A stretch of DNA of 64,000 bases from Devosia neptuniae (GTDB taxonomy: Bacteria; Pseudomonadota; Alphaproteobacteria; Rhizobiales; Devosiaceae), in the NCBI RefSeq assembly GCF_025452235.1, contig NZ_CP104965.1:2042501-2106500 (forward strand), written 5' to 3'. A program made the position numbers and the translations under genes. This document shows positions 46,753 to 54,666 of the stretch, one piece after another. The first letter of the stretch is position 1. The number at the start of each line of letters is the position of its first letter. The notes beneath the pieces were generated by a model. The model was not told the origin of the DNA. It searched no databases and worked only from the letters and a program-made list of their open reading frames with translations.

Positions 46753-47580
46753 ATGGACAATTCCACACATATGCAGCGTTGGAGCCTGACGGGCTTGATG
46801 ATCGTCATCTGCCTGCTAGTGAACCTTCCAATCATCCTGATGGCGCTCAATTCGTTCCAGACCACCGAACAGATTCTGGCTTCGCGCAGTCTCATTCCCC
46901 AGCAGTTCTCGCTGAGCAATTACCAGTCGCTGACCAATACGCCGTTTTTCACCTATCTGAGGAATTCCCTGATCGTGTCGCTGGGCGCCACCGCTTTCAG
47001 CGTTACGGCGGCGGTGCTGGCGGGCTATGCGCTATCGCGTTTCCGCAATGGACTGCTGGATGCCTATTCATCGACGCTGTTCGCGGTGCAGATGTTCCCG
47101 ATTATCCTGGCGCTCATTCCGCTTTTCCTGCTGTTCCGCCCGCTTGGGCTGATCAACACGCCAATGTCGGTGATTATCGTCTATGCGGTGGTGAACCTGC
47201 CTTTCGTCACCTGGATGGCACGCAGCTATTTCGACACCATTCCGCGCGAGCTGGAGGAAGCCGCGCTAATCGACGGGTGCAGCCATATCGGCGCTTTCGT
47301 CAGGATCGTACTGCCCCTGTCGGGGCCGGGACTGGCGGCGGTTTCGATCTTTGCCTTCCTGTTTTCCTATAACGAATTCTTCATCGCCAGCGTCTTCCTG
47401 CGCACTACCGAGGCGATGACCCTGCCGGTGGGCATCCAGATGTTCATGCAGCAATTCTCGACCGATTGGGGGAGCCTGATGGCGGCGGCAACGCTGACCA
47501 TGCTGCCAACCCTGGTCTTGTTCCTCTTCGTCCAGAAATTCATCACGCACGGCGCGATTGCCGGCGGCGTGAAGGGGTAG
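46753..47580 (+). CDS. Carbohydrate ABC transporter permease (MalG type, cluster 2)
   Basis: 275 residues and six membrane helices. It begins with a hydrophobic helix (LTGLMIVICLLVNLPIILMA). The EAA loop is ELEEAALIDGCSHIGAFVRI followed by VLPLSGP. It is four bases after the MalF-type permease gene and four before the ATPase gene. Confidence 0.93.
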   Translation: MDNSTHMQRWSLTGLMIVICLLVNLPIILMALNSFQTTEQILASRSLIPQQFSLSNYQSLTNTPFFTYLRNSLIVSLGATAFSVTAAVLAGYALSRFRNGLLDAYSSTLFAVQMFPIILALIPLFLLFRPLGLINTPMSVIIVYAVVNLPFVTWMARSYFDTIPRELEEAALIDGCSHIGAFVRIVLPLSGPGLAAVSIFAFLFSYNEFFIASVFLRTTEAMTLPVGIQMFMQQFSTDWGSLMAAATLTMLPTLVLFLFVQKFITHGAIAGGVKG

Positions 47581-47584
47581 TCAC

Positions 47585-48652
47585 ATGGCTTCACTGAGCG
47601 TTCAGTCCGTTACCAAGAATTATGGCGCCGTGCCGGTTTTGCATGGGGTGGATGTCGATATCCAGGATGGCGAATTCCTGATCCTGGTCGGTCCATCGGG
47701 CTGCGGAAAATCCACCCTGCTACGCATGATTGCAGGGCTGGAATCCATTACCGGCGGCACGATCAAGATCGGCGACCGGGTGGTCAACAATCTGCCACCC
47801 AAGGCGCGCGATATCGCCATGGTGTTCCAGTCCTATGCGCTCTATCCGCATATGAGCGTGGCCCAGAACATGGGGTTCTCGCTCAAACTGGCGGGTCGTT
47901 CCAAGGCGGAAATCGATGCTGCCGTGCGCAAGGCGGCCGATATCCTGGCGCTAGGCGAGTTGCTGGATCGCACCCCCAAGCAGCTTTCGGGCGGTCAGCG
48001 TCAGCGCGTGGCCATGGGCCGCGCCATTGTGCGCGATCCGGCAGTGTTTCTGTTCGATGAGCCCTTGTCCAATCTCGATGCCAAGCTGCGGGTGCAGATG
48101 CGGGCCGAGATCAAGGAATTGCACCAGCGGCTGGGCACCACCATCGTCTACGTGACGCATGACCAGATCGAGGCCATGACCATGGCTGACCGGATCGTGG
48201 TGATGCATGGCGGATTGGTCGAGCAGATCGGCAGGCCGCTCGATCTCTATGACAAGCCATCCAATCTGTTCGTCGCCGGGTTCATCGGGTCGCCATCGAT
48301 GAACCTGATCGCCGGCACCGTCGAGACGGCCGGTGTGTTCACGACCAGTTCGGGCGTGGCGATCGAGGTGCCGCATTTGGCGTCCCATGGCGACCAGGCG
48401 TTGGTGCTGGGCGTTCGCCCCGAGCATCTTGAACTGGGTGGCGCCGAAGTGCCGGGCGCCATTGCCGGACAGGTCGTGGTGGTCGAGCCGACGGGCTCGG
48501 AGACCCAGGTCAGCCTGCGGATCGGCGGGGATGATCTGTTGGCTCTGTTCCATAGCCGCATTGATGCCGTGCCGGGCGACACGCTGCATGTGCGGCCAAT
48601 GGCGGGCAATGTGCATCTCTTCGATCAGGCTAGCGGCAAACGCATCGCCTGA
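47585..48652 (+). CDS. Sugar ABC transporter ATP-binding protein (UgpC/MsmK type, cluster 2)
   Basis: 355 residues. Walker [11 protein letters not shown]-loop VFQSYALYP, signature [14 protein letters not shown], Walker [13 protein letters not shown] and the switch THDQ are all intact, followed by the regulatory domain with VLGVRPEHLELGG. It completes a full importer (binding protein, two permeases, ATPase) and is followed by two hairpins before the catabolic genes. Confidence 0.93.
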   Translation: MASLSVQSVTKNYGAVPVLHGVDVDIQDGEFLILVGPSGCGKSTLLRMIAGLESITGGTIKIGDRVVNNLPPKARDIAMVFQSYALYPHMSVAQNMGFSLKLAGRSKAEIDAAVRKAADILALGELLDRTPKQLSGGQRQRVAMGRAIVRDPAVFLFDEPLSNLDAKLRVQMRAEIKELHQRLGTTIVYVTHDQIEAMTMADRIVVMHGGLVEQIGRPLDLYDKPSNLFVAGFIGSPSMNLIAGTVETAGVFTTSSGVAIEVPHLASHGDQALVLGVRPEHLELGGAEVPGAIAGQVVVVEPTGSETQVSLRIGGDDLLALFHSRIDAVPGDTLHVRPMAGNVHLFDQASGKRIA

Positions 48653-48659
48653 CCCCATC

Positions 48660-48718
48660 GGTCCGCCGTTTGGCGGCGGGCCGTATCGTGGGGCGTGTCT
48701 TTCTCCCGGGCACGCCCC
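48660..48718 (+). promoter_or_regulatory. Two hairpins between transport and catabolic genes
   Basis: GGTCCGCCG/CGGCGGGCC (48660-48668 with 48674-48682, one G-U pair) and GGGGCGTG/CACGCCCC (48690-48697 with 48711-48718) lie in the 102-base gap after the ATPase gene. Neither has a T-run, so they more likely tune relative expression of the two halves than terminate fully. Confidence 0.5.
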
Positions 48719-48754
48719 GCAGATTTCAACCATGGTGTTTACCAGAGAAATTTC

Positions 48755-49642
48755 ATGACCACTCGCATGGCCTATAATCCCCTGTCTTTCGTATTAACCG
48801 CCGAGGGCTTCCGGCCCGAACTGGCGCCGCCATTGCCCCAGATTTTGAGCATTGTGCGCGAGGCCGGCTATGATGGCATTCATGCCGACATCCCCGCCGG
48901 TACGACCCCCAAGGCCTATCTTGACCTGCTGGCCGAACATCACCTCGTGCCTGCGCCGGGCTATTTCCAGTCGCAGTTCGATGACCGGGACAACCTGGCC
49001 ACAACGATCGAGACGGCGCAGCGGCTGGCGGCTGACCACGCGCAGCTGGGTCTCGACCGGATTTTCATTGCCGAACAATTCGGTGCCGATCCACGCCGCA
49101 TCGACACGCCCGCCCAGGGAGTGGGTGCCGACAGCCCGCGATTGTCTCGTATTGCCGATGGTCTGGCTCAGGTCGCGCAGGCCATGGCGGCGGAGGGCGT
49201 CGTGCCGTGCCTGCATGCCCATGTCGGCACGCGGATCGAAACGGTCGAGGAGACCGAGTTCGTGCTGGACCGCATTGGCAGCGACATTCTGCTGGTTGGC
49301 CCCGATACCGGGCATTTGAGCTGGGCCGGCGCCGATCTCAACGCGTTTCTCGCGCGCCATGTTGGCCGGGTCGGCGCGGTGCATATCAAGGATTACCGGC
49401 GCGACGTCGCCGCGCGTGTCCAGGCCGAAGGGCAGGGCTATCATGCAGCCGGCGCCGCTCATATCTGGACCGAGCCGGGCCGTGGCAGCATTGATCTTGA
49501 AGCAGCGCTTGCGGCGCTGGCCGGGTTCGACGGCTGGTTTATCGTCGAGGTGGACATTGCCGACCAGCCCACCGTGCCCGAAAGTGCACGCGTTGCGGCT
49601 GAGTGGCTGCGGCCGCGCCTTGATGCGCGGAGGGCAGCATGA
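48755..49642 (+). CDS. TIM-barrel sugar phosphate isomerase/epimerase (cluster 2)
   Basis: 295 residues of the xylose-isomerase-like barrel. Likely metal-binding residues sit in CLHAHVGTRIE, GPDTGHLSWAGAD, GAVHIKDYRR and WFIVEVDIAD. It begins at ATG 48755; a longer frame would start in the hairpin region. It overlaps the Gfo/Idh/MocA gene by 4 bp. Enzymes of this fold next to Gfo/Idh/MocA genes commonly interconvert inosose, keto-sugars or related products, which fits a keto-sugar pathway. Only 48.7 kb and 20.6 kb carry this family in the window, one in each sugar cluster. Confidence 0.88.
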   Translation: MTTRMAYNPLSFVLTAEGFRPELAPPLPQILSIVREAGYDGIHADIPAGTTPKAYLDLLAEHHLVPAPGYFQSQFDDRDNLATTIETAQRLAADHAQLGLDRIFIAEQFGADPRRIDTPAQGVGADSPRLSRIADGLAQVAQAMAAEGVVPCLHAHVGTRIETVEETEFVLDRIGSDILLVGPDTGHLSWAGADLNAFLARHVGRVGAVHIKDYRRDVAARVQAEGQGYHAAGAAHIWTEPGRGSIDLEAALAALAGFDGWFIVEVDIADQPTVPESARVAAEWLRPRLDARRAA

Positions 49643-50670
49643 GCCGCCCCATAGGTATCGGCTTTGTTGGTGGCGGCCCGGTCACCCAGGCCATTCACCT
49701 GCCGGCCATCGCGACCCTGCCAGGGCAGTTCCGCACCGTCCGGGTCATGGACGTCAATCCGCTCGTGGCTGAGACGGTGGCGGCTCGCTATGGCGCCATA
49801 GCATCCACCGAGGCGGAACCGGTCTTTGCCGATCCGGCAGTCGAGGTTGTCGCCATTTGCAGCCCGAATGCCTTCCATACCGAGCAGGTCATCGCCGCCT
49901 GCCAGGCAGGCAAAAAGGCCGTGCTGTGCGAAAAGCCGCTGGCGGTGAGCAAGGGCGAAGCCGCCCGGATCAAGGCGGCTTCGGTCGCGAGCGGCACGGC
50001 GATTTTTGTCGGGACCATGCATGCCTATGACCCGGCCTATCGGGCGGCGTTCGCGGCCTGGCAGGCGAGTGGCGATACGGCGCTACAGGTGCGCAATGCC
50101 ATTTTCCTGCCGAGCAATGACGAGTTTACCAATCGGGCCACCGAATTGGTGCCTGTGCCGGCCATGGAGCGTGGCGCGCCCAGCGCGGACGCGGCGTTCC
50201 GGAAGTTAATGCTGCGCAATGCCATGCTGGGTTTGTCCATCCACGATGTGCCGTTGGTACGTGATTTCCAGCCCATGATGGGGCGCCTGCTGCTGGCCCG
50301 GTATCTGCCGCCCTTTGGCTATGCACTGCTGGCCGAACATAATGGCTGCACGGCGGAGCTGACGGCGCTCATGCCGGGGCAATGGCCGGCAAAATGGACT
50401 TTCGAAGCAACCGGCCGAACACATCGCCTGCGAGCGAGCATGCCGCCCTCCTATGTCATGGCGGGATCGGCCGTGGTCGAGCTGGAGGGACCAGACAGCA
50501 GCCAGGTGTTCCATTTTACCCAGAATGGCTACCAGGCGTTGTGGCAAGCCGTGAGTGACACGGTGCGCAATGGGGCGCTACCGCCCATTCCCCTCGACAC
50601 TGCCATTGCCGATCTGGCCTTTGCGCTCGATTTGGCCGACGGCATCGACCAGATACTGGATGCCGCGTGA
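49639..50670 (+). CDS. Gfo/Idh/MocA family oxidoreductase
   Basis: 343 residues. The N-terminal Rossmann fold has GFVGGGPVTQ (residues 8-17) as dinucleotide motif and the family signature EKP at 98-100 (CEKPLAVSKGEAARIKAA) with the catalytic Lys99. The C-terminal substrate domain holds LGLSIHDVPLVRDF, with the likely catalytic His-Asp. The enzymes oxidise a sugar hydroxyl with NAD(P). Beside a DUF1080 gene it would fit a 3-dehydrogenase making a 3-keto-glycoside. There is no signal peptide, so it is cytoplasmic. It overlaps the isomerase start/stop before it and the unknown gene after it. Confidence 0.9.
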   Translation: MSRPIGIGFVGGGPVTQAIHLPAIATLPGQFRTVRVMDVNPLVAETVAARYGAIASTEAEPVFADPAVEVVAICSPNAFHTEQVIAACQAGKKAVLCEKPLAVSKGEAARIKAASVASGTAIFVGTMHAYDPAYRAAFAAWQASGDTALQVRNAIFLPSNDEFTNRATELVPVPAMERGAPSADAAFRKLMLRNAMLGLSIHDVPLVRDFQPMMGRLLLARYLPPFGYALLAEHNGCTAELTALMPGQWPAKWTFEATGRTHRLRASMPPSYVMAGSAVVELEGPDSSQVFHFTQNGYQALWQAVSDTVRNGALPPIPLDTAIADLAFALDLADGIDQILDAA

Positions 50671-51434
50671 TGGACAATCCGCTTCAGATCCGCGTCTTTT
50701 GTGCACCCGAACAGGCAGAAGCTCATCTGGCCATATTGGGCAGTCTTCCGGCCAGCTTCCAAACCGTTCCGGATGGGCAACCCGACATTGCCCTGGTCGG
50801 CCCTGATGCAGCAAGCATATCCACCGGACGGGCCAGTGCTGCCCGCATGCTTGTCCTAGTCGACCCGTGGATGATCGACGATATTGAGGAGTTGACGCGC
50901 GCTACTGTAGCGGTCGCGCCGGTGGGGCGATTGTTCCCGCTCATGGCCGGGCTCGACGCCGACATGGTTGGGCAGCCGGCATTGGTGCGCTGTTCGATAG
51001 CCAGCCGGCAATCGCTGGCCGCGAGCTTGTATGAGCAATTGAGTGCTTTGCAGGTTCTGCTTGGACCGCTTGCCGGCGTAAAAATGCTGTCGCAAATCGG
51101 GTTCGCCTATAGCGGGACGGCGCGCGCCGGCAAAGGCGTCGAACTGGTGTGGAGCGGGCAGTCGGGGGCTATCCACGACAGCTTGGAGCTGGACGTCATG
51201 GGTATTGCCCAGCGGCTCGAAATCCTCGCGATGCCTGACGATACGGCGCGACCCGCCACGGTTCGTTTTGCCAATGCCGACGGGCTCACTCAATCCAGCG
51301 GCGTTTATGAAAGTGGGTTGCGCCTGTTTTGGCGATCTGTGGCCGCGGATCTTGCTGGGGGACCCAAAACCACGCGGCTTTCCGATTTCCTGGACCTGCT
51401 TATGCAGGTCCGTCAACTCACCCATATTGCCTAG
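50670..51434 (+). CDS. Unrecognised protein in sugar cluster 2
   Basis: 254 residues from ATG 50670, whose A is also the last base of the preceding stop; a GTG one codon earlier is possible. It has no signal peptide and no membrane helix. The N-terminal half alternates short strands and helices (QIRVFCAPEQAEAHLAILG, DIALVGPDAASI), and the C-terminal half (LLGPLAGVKMLSQIGFAY onward, ending FWRSVAADLAGGPKTTRLSDFLDLL) vaguely recalls the substrate domain of Gfo/Idh/MocA proteins, without the nucleotide motif or EKP. It could be a non-catalytic partner of the dehydrogenase. I do not recognise it with confidence. Confidence 0.7.
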   Translation: MDNPLQIRVFCAPEQAEAHLAILGSLPASFQTVPDGQPDIALVGPDAASISTGRASAARMLVLVDPWMIDDIEELTRATVAVAPVGRLFPLMAGLDADMVGQPALVRCSIASRQSLAASLYEQLSALQVLLGPLAGVKMLSQIGFAYSGTARAGKGVELVWSGQSGAIHDSLELDVMGIAQRLEILAMPDDTARPATVRFANADGLTQSSGVYESGLRLFWRSVAADLAGGPKTTRLSDFLDLLMQVRQLTHIA

Positions 51435-51445
51435 AAAGCAGTTCA

Positions 51446-52270
51446 ATGCCCGGTCAATTCAAACGCATTTTCGATGGTCAATCCCTCGTCGGCTGGCACG
51501 CCGTTCCGCGCCGTCTGGCTCCGATCAAGCCGGGCGGGCCGCAATGGGATGTGACGCCCGAGCGATTGGCCGCCATCATGGCCCATACTGGTCGCTGGAC
51601 GGTGGAGGAGGGGGCAATCTGCGGCCGGCAGGAGCCGGCTGGCAGCGGATTGGGCGCCTATCTGCTCAGCGACGAAGTCTATGGTGACTATGAGCTGGTG
51701 TTCGAGGCCAAGCCCGATTGGCCTGCGGATACCGGTGTGGTGCTGCGCGCCACCGATATCGGCTCGCAAGGTTTCCAGGTGCTGATGGACCACCGGAAAT
51801 CAGGCAATATTGGCGGCTACTACGGCAACGGCATTGGCGGCTTCCATGCCATCAATTTCGCTCTCGACGTGGCGCGGGATGCGGCAGGCCAGCCGACCGG
51901 GCTACAGCTGGAAGATCCGGCGACCACGATCGAGCCGCTGACGCCTCTCAAGCGGTCGCTTCTCAGCTATGCCGCATCAGGCGAGGACTTCCTCAAGACC
52001 TGGCATTGGGGCGATTGGAACGAGTTCCGCATTTCCATCGAGGGCGAAGTGCCGGTGCTCAGCACCACGATCAATGGTGTCAAGATTGCCGAACTGGATG
52101 CGAGCACATTGCCGGCAGACCTGTTCGACCGCCAGGGCGTTGCCGCCTTGCTCGGCCGGCGTGGCCGCATTGCCCTGGAAGTGCACGACAATGACCCCAT
52201 CGTGGGGGGTGATCGCTGGGGTTATGATGCGGCGAGCCGCTGGCGCAATCTGCAGATACGTGAATTCTGA
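51446..52270 (+). CDS. DUF1080 protein (3-keto-disaccharide hydrolase family)
   Basis: 274 residues. Features of the DUF1080 jelly-roll domain: FKRIFDGQSLVGWHAV at the N-terminus, RWTVEEGAICGRQEPAGSGLGAYLLS, DYELVFEAKPDWPADTGVVLRA, WGDWNEFRISIEGEVPVLSTTINGVKIAEL, and GRIALEVHDND near the end. Family members act on 3-keto-glycosides. Most are secreted, but this one has no signal peptide, which fits a pathway where the sugar is imported and oxidised inside the cell. It starts 11 bases after the unknown gene. Confidence 0.88.
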   Translation: MPGQFKRIFDGQSLVGWHAVPRRLAPIKPGGPQWDVTPERLAAIMAHTGRWTVEEGAICGRQEPAGSGLGAYLLSDEVYGDYELVFEAKPDWPADTGVVLRATDIGSQGFQVLMDHRKSGNIGGYYGNGIGGFHAINFALDVARDAAGQPTGLQLEDPATTIEPLTPLKRSLLSYAASGEDFLKTWHWGDWNEFRISIEGEVPVLSTTINGVKIAELDASTLPADLFDRQGVAALLGRRGRIALEVHDNDPIVGGDRWGYDAASRWRNLQIREF

Positions 52271-52272
52271 CA

Positions 52273-52752
52273 ATGGCAGCAGCGACAATGAGCATTCCGA
52301 CCGTTACCGACCTGGCCGATGAGTTGAACCAGCTTCAGCTCAAAATCTTCAACTATGACTTTGCCTGGGAACTGGGTTCTCGCCTGCGCGCTCGGGCGCA
52401 GGACGCAAAGGCGCCGGTCGCCATCGAAGTCCGGCACGGAACGGACGTGGTTTTTGCCACCTTGCTGAGCGGAGCAACGATCGACAATTTCGACTGGACA
52501 CGGCGCAAATGCGCCGTAGCCCACCGCTTCCACCGCAGCTCATTGTCGATGCGGCTTGAGGCCGAAGCGCAGGGCTACAATTTCAACTCCAGGTTCCGCC
52601 TGCCCGAAGCGGACTATGTCGCAAGCGGGGGCGGGGTTCCGCTCATGCTCGCGTCTGGGACTTTTGCGGGTTCGGTAGGCGTCAGTGGATTACCCGATAT
52701 CGAGGACCATCAACTGATAGTCGCGACGTTGCGGGATATGCTGACCGCCTGA
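52273..52752 (+). CDS. UPF0303 / heme-degrading domain-like protein
   Basis: 159 residues. The fold is that of the UPF0303 group in the HbpS/GlcG (heme-degrading domain) superfamily: LQLKIFNYDFAWELGSRLRA, PVAIEVRHGTDVVFATLL, DNFDWTRRKCAVAHRFHRSS and ASGGGVPLMLASGTFAGSVGVSGLP. The last stretch is the family hallmark. The start may be ATG 52273 or 52288; neither has a clear ribosome site. Such genes often accompany sugar catabolic clusters in Rhizobiales, but their role is not known. Confidence 0.85.
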   Translation: MAAATMSIPTVTDLADELNQLQLKIFNYDFAWELGSRLRARAQDAKAPVAIEVRHGTDVVFATLLSGATIDNFDWTRRKCAVAHRFHRSSLSMRLEAEAQGYNFNSRFRLPEADYVASGGGVPLMLASGTFAGSVGVSGLPDIEDHQLIVATLRDMLTA

Positions 52753-52802
52753 CGCGCGGAGCTGGCGCGGCGCATCTCGAACGAGTTCGAGACAGACGTG
52801 TT

Positions 52803-53066
52803 TCATCGCCCTCCCTTACTCTCGGCCAATGCGAGCAAGTCCTGACCCGCGATGCCGTGCAGGAGTTCGAGGTCGATCCCCAGAGACACCGACTCCGCGG
52901 GCTCCAGGATCGGAAACGGATTGCTGGAACCCACGGGGCGGATGGTGGAGGGCTCAAATGCCAGTGCGTAATTGCCTGCCGGCAGGTTCATTTGCCAATG
53001 CAGCATCGTGGGCAACATGGCCGGGTTCCACTGGCTACCATGCCGGCAAGCGTCAAAACCAACTGA
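52803..53066 (-). pseudogene. Remnant of an aldose-1-epimerase-like (DUF4432) gene
   Basis: On the minus strand, a frame between a TAA (53069-53067) and the stop at 52803 encodes about 87 residues. It matches the C-terminal end of DUF4432 aldose 1-epimerase-like proteins as I know them: WNPAMLPTMLHWQMNLPAGN, YALAFEPSTIRPVG, then PILEPAESVSLGIDLELLHG. The full proteins are over 300 residues, and no coding sequence for the missing part lies upstream. It is therefore a truncated gene at the edge of sugar cluster 2. The region 53070-53248 shows nothing recognisable. Confidence 0.5.
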
Positions 53067-53248
53067 TTACGGAAAGGTCACCATTCCGCTACGGGTGGAA
53101 CTGAAGCAGATGCGGTCTCTGCCATGTCACCAGATCCCAACGAAGCTCCGCAAGGAAGTCTTGAAGCAGTACACGTTCATCGCCGCGATCTATGCTCCGG
53201 CAAAGCCTGGGTCGCTACTTGTGCCCGCAAAAAGACTCATTGACGGCC

Positions 53249-53319
53249 ACCCTCCCGCGGGCGTATCTCCCGCCTCAGGACATCTTGCCCTAACGCAAGA
53301 CGCATAGACCTGGGAGGGT
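53249..53319 (+). ncRNA. Structured serC leader, candidate serC RNA motif
   Basis: ACCCTCCC (53249-53256) can pair with GGGAGGGT (53312-53319), which contains the serC Shine-Dalgarno sequence nine bases before ATG 53328. Enclosed are two hairpins, GCGGG/CCCGC (53257-53261 with 53269-53273) and TCTTGC/GCAAGA (53283-53288 with 53295-53300), making a three-way junction. A serC-associated RNA motif is known from alphaproteobacteria. I infer that this is that motif from location and from the paired ribosome site, not from alignment. It would hide the ribosome site when the outer stem forms. Confidence 0.6.
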
Positions 53320-53327
53320 CGCTGAAG

Positions 53328-54509
53328 ATGGCTGCAATGCCCCTGACCGCGCCGGCGGTGAAACCGGCTAATCCGAATTTTTCGTCGGGCCCTTGTGCCA
53401 AGCGTCCTGGTTGGACGGTTGAAGCGCTGGCCAATGCGCTGGTCGGTCGGTCGCACCGCTCCAAGCCCGGCAAGGCCCGCATTCAGCGCGCCATCGATCT
53501 CACTCGCGAATTGCTGCAAGTGCCGGCGGATTACCGCATCGGCATCGTGCCGGCTTCCGATACCGGCGCTGTCGAAATGGCGCTGTGGTCCATGCTGGGC
53601 GCGCGCGGCGTCGATATGCTGGCCTGGGAAAGCTTTGGCGAGGGCTGGGTCACTGACGTTTCCAAGCAGCTCAAGCTCGAGGATGTGCGCATTCTCAAGG
53701 CTGGTTATGGCGAGCTGCCCGATCTCACCCAGGTCGATTTCGATCGCGACGTGGTGTTCACCTGGAATGGCACGACTTCGGGTGTCCGCGTCGAGAACGG
53801 CGACTGGATTGCTGCCGACCGCAAGGGCCTGACCATTTGCGACGCCACTTCGGCGGCCTTTGCGCAGAATCTCGATTTCGCCAAGCTCGATGTCGTCACC
53901 TTCTCCTGGCAGAAGGCGCTGGGCGGGGAAGCCGCTCATGGCGTGCTGATCCTGTCGCCGCGCGCCGTCGAACGGCTCGAAAGCTTCAAGCCGGATCGTC
54001 CGCTGCCCAAGATTTTCCGCCTCACCAAGGGCGGCAAGCTGCTCGAGGAAGTGTTCGAGGCGGCGACCATCAATACGCCCTCGATGATCTGCATCGAGGA
54101 CGCGATCGATGCCATGGAATGGGGTAAATCGCTGGGCGGCCTCAAGGCCATGCAGGCCCGAGCCGATGCCAATTTCAAGGTGCTGGCCGATTGGGTCGCG
54201 GCGACTCCCTGGGTGGACTTTTTAGCCAAGAACCCGGCCAATCGGTCGAACACTTCGGTGTGCTTCTCGATCGTCGATCCGGCGGTGACTGCGCTCGACG
54301 CCGACAAGCAGGCGGCCTTTGCCAAGGCCATCGTCTCCCGGCTCGACAAGGCGGGCGTCGCCTATGATATCGGCGCCTATAAGGATGCCCCTTCGGGCCT
54401 GCGCATCTGGGCCGGCTCGACGGTGGAAGCGTCCGATCTGGCGGCGCTCGTGCCGTGGCTGGATTTTGCCTTTGCCGAGGAAAAGGCTGCGCTGAGCGTC
54501 GCTGCTTAA
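53328..54509 (+). CDS. serC: Phosphoserine aminotransferase
   Basis: 393 residues. It transfers an amino group from glutamate to 3-phosphohydroxypyruvate in serine synthesis. The PLP-binding Lys is in [15 protein letters not shown]. The start [22 protein letters not shown] and the [16 protein letters not shown] stretch fit the alphaproteobacterial SerC branch. ATG 53328 is nine bases after GGGAGGG; a second ATG lies three codons later. It is followed by serA 157 bases downstream, separated by a palindromic repeat. Confidence 0.96.
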   Translation: MAAMPLTAPAVKPANPNFSSGPCAKRPGWTVEALANALVGRSHRSKPGKARIQRAIDLTRELLQVPADYRIGIVPASDTGAVEMALWSMLGARGVDMLAWESFGEGWVTDVSKQLKLEDVRILKAGYGELPDLTQVDFDRDVVFTWNGTTSGVRVENGDWIAADRKGLTICDATSAAFAQNLDFAKLDVVTFSWQKALGGEAAHGVLILSPRAVERLESFKPDRPLPKIFRLTKGGKLLEEVFEAATINTPSMICIEDAIDAMEWGKSLGGLKAMQARADANFKVLADWVAATPWVDFLAKNPANRSNTSVCFSIVDPAVTALDADKQAAFAKAIVSRLDKAGVAYDIGAYKDAPSGLRIWAGSTVEASDLAALVPWLDFAFAEEKAALSVAA

Positions 54510-54515
54510 ATCTCC

Positions 54516-54630
54516 ATACCCCCTCCCAACCTCCCCCTGATAGGAGGAGGAGCTGATCGAGTTTTGGCACGATATTGCCCGGAACGCGGAGCTGTCCCTC
54601 CCCCTATCAGGGGGAGGCTAGGAGGGGTAT
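54516..54630. repeat. Large intergenic palindromic element (C/T-rich arms)
   Basis: Arms 54516-54554 and 54590-54630 are imperfect complements. The left arm contains CCTCCCCCTGATAGGAGGAGG and the right arm CCTCCCCCT-ATC-AGGGGGAGG, so each arm can also fold on itself. The element fills most of the serC-serA gap and stands out by its pyrimidine/purine strand bias. It resembles the element at 60815-60957, suggesting a mobile intergenic repeat family. Confidence 0.7.
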
Positions 54631-54666
54631 CCCACTATAAACTCTTCAAATCTCAGGGATTACCAA

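Noticed and set aside
52972-53307. Plus-strand frame of 111 codons before serC
   Set aside because: No ribosome site, no family resemblance, and it runs through the aldose-epimerase remnant and the structured serC leader.
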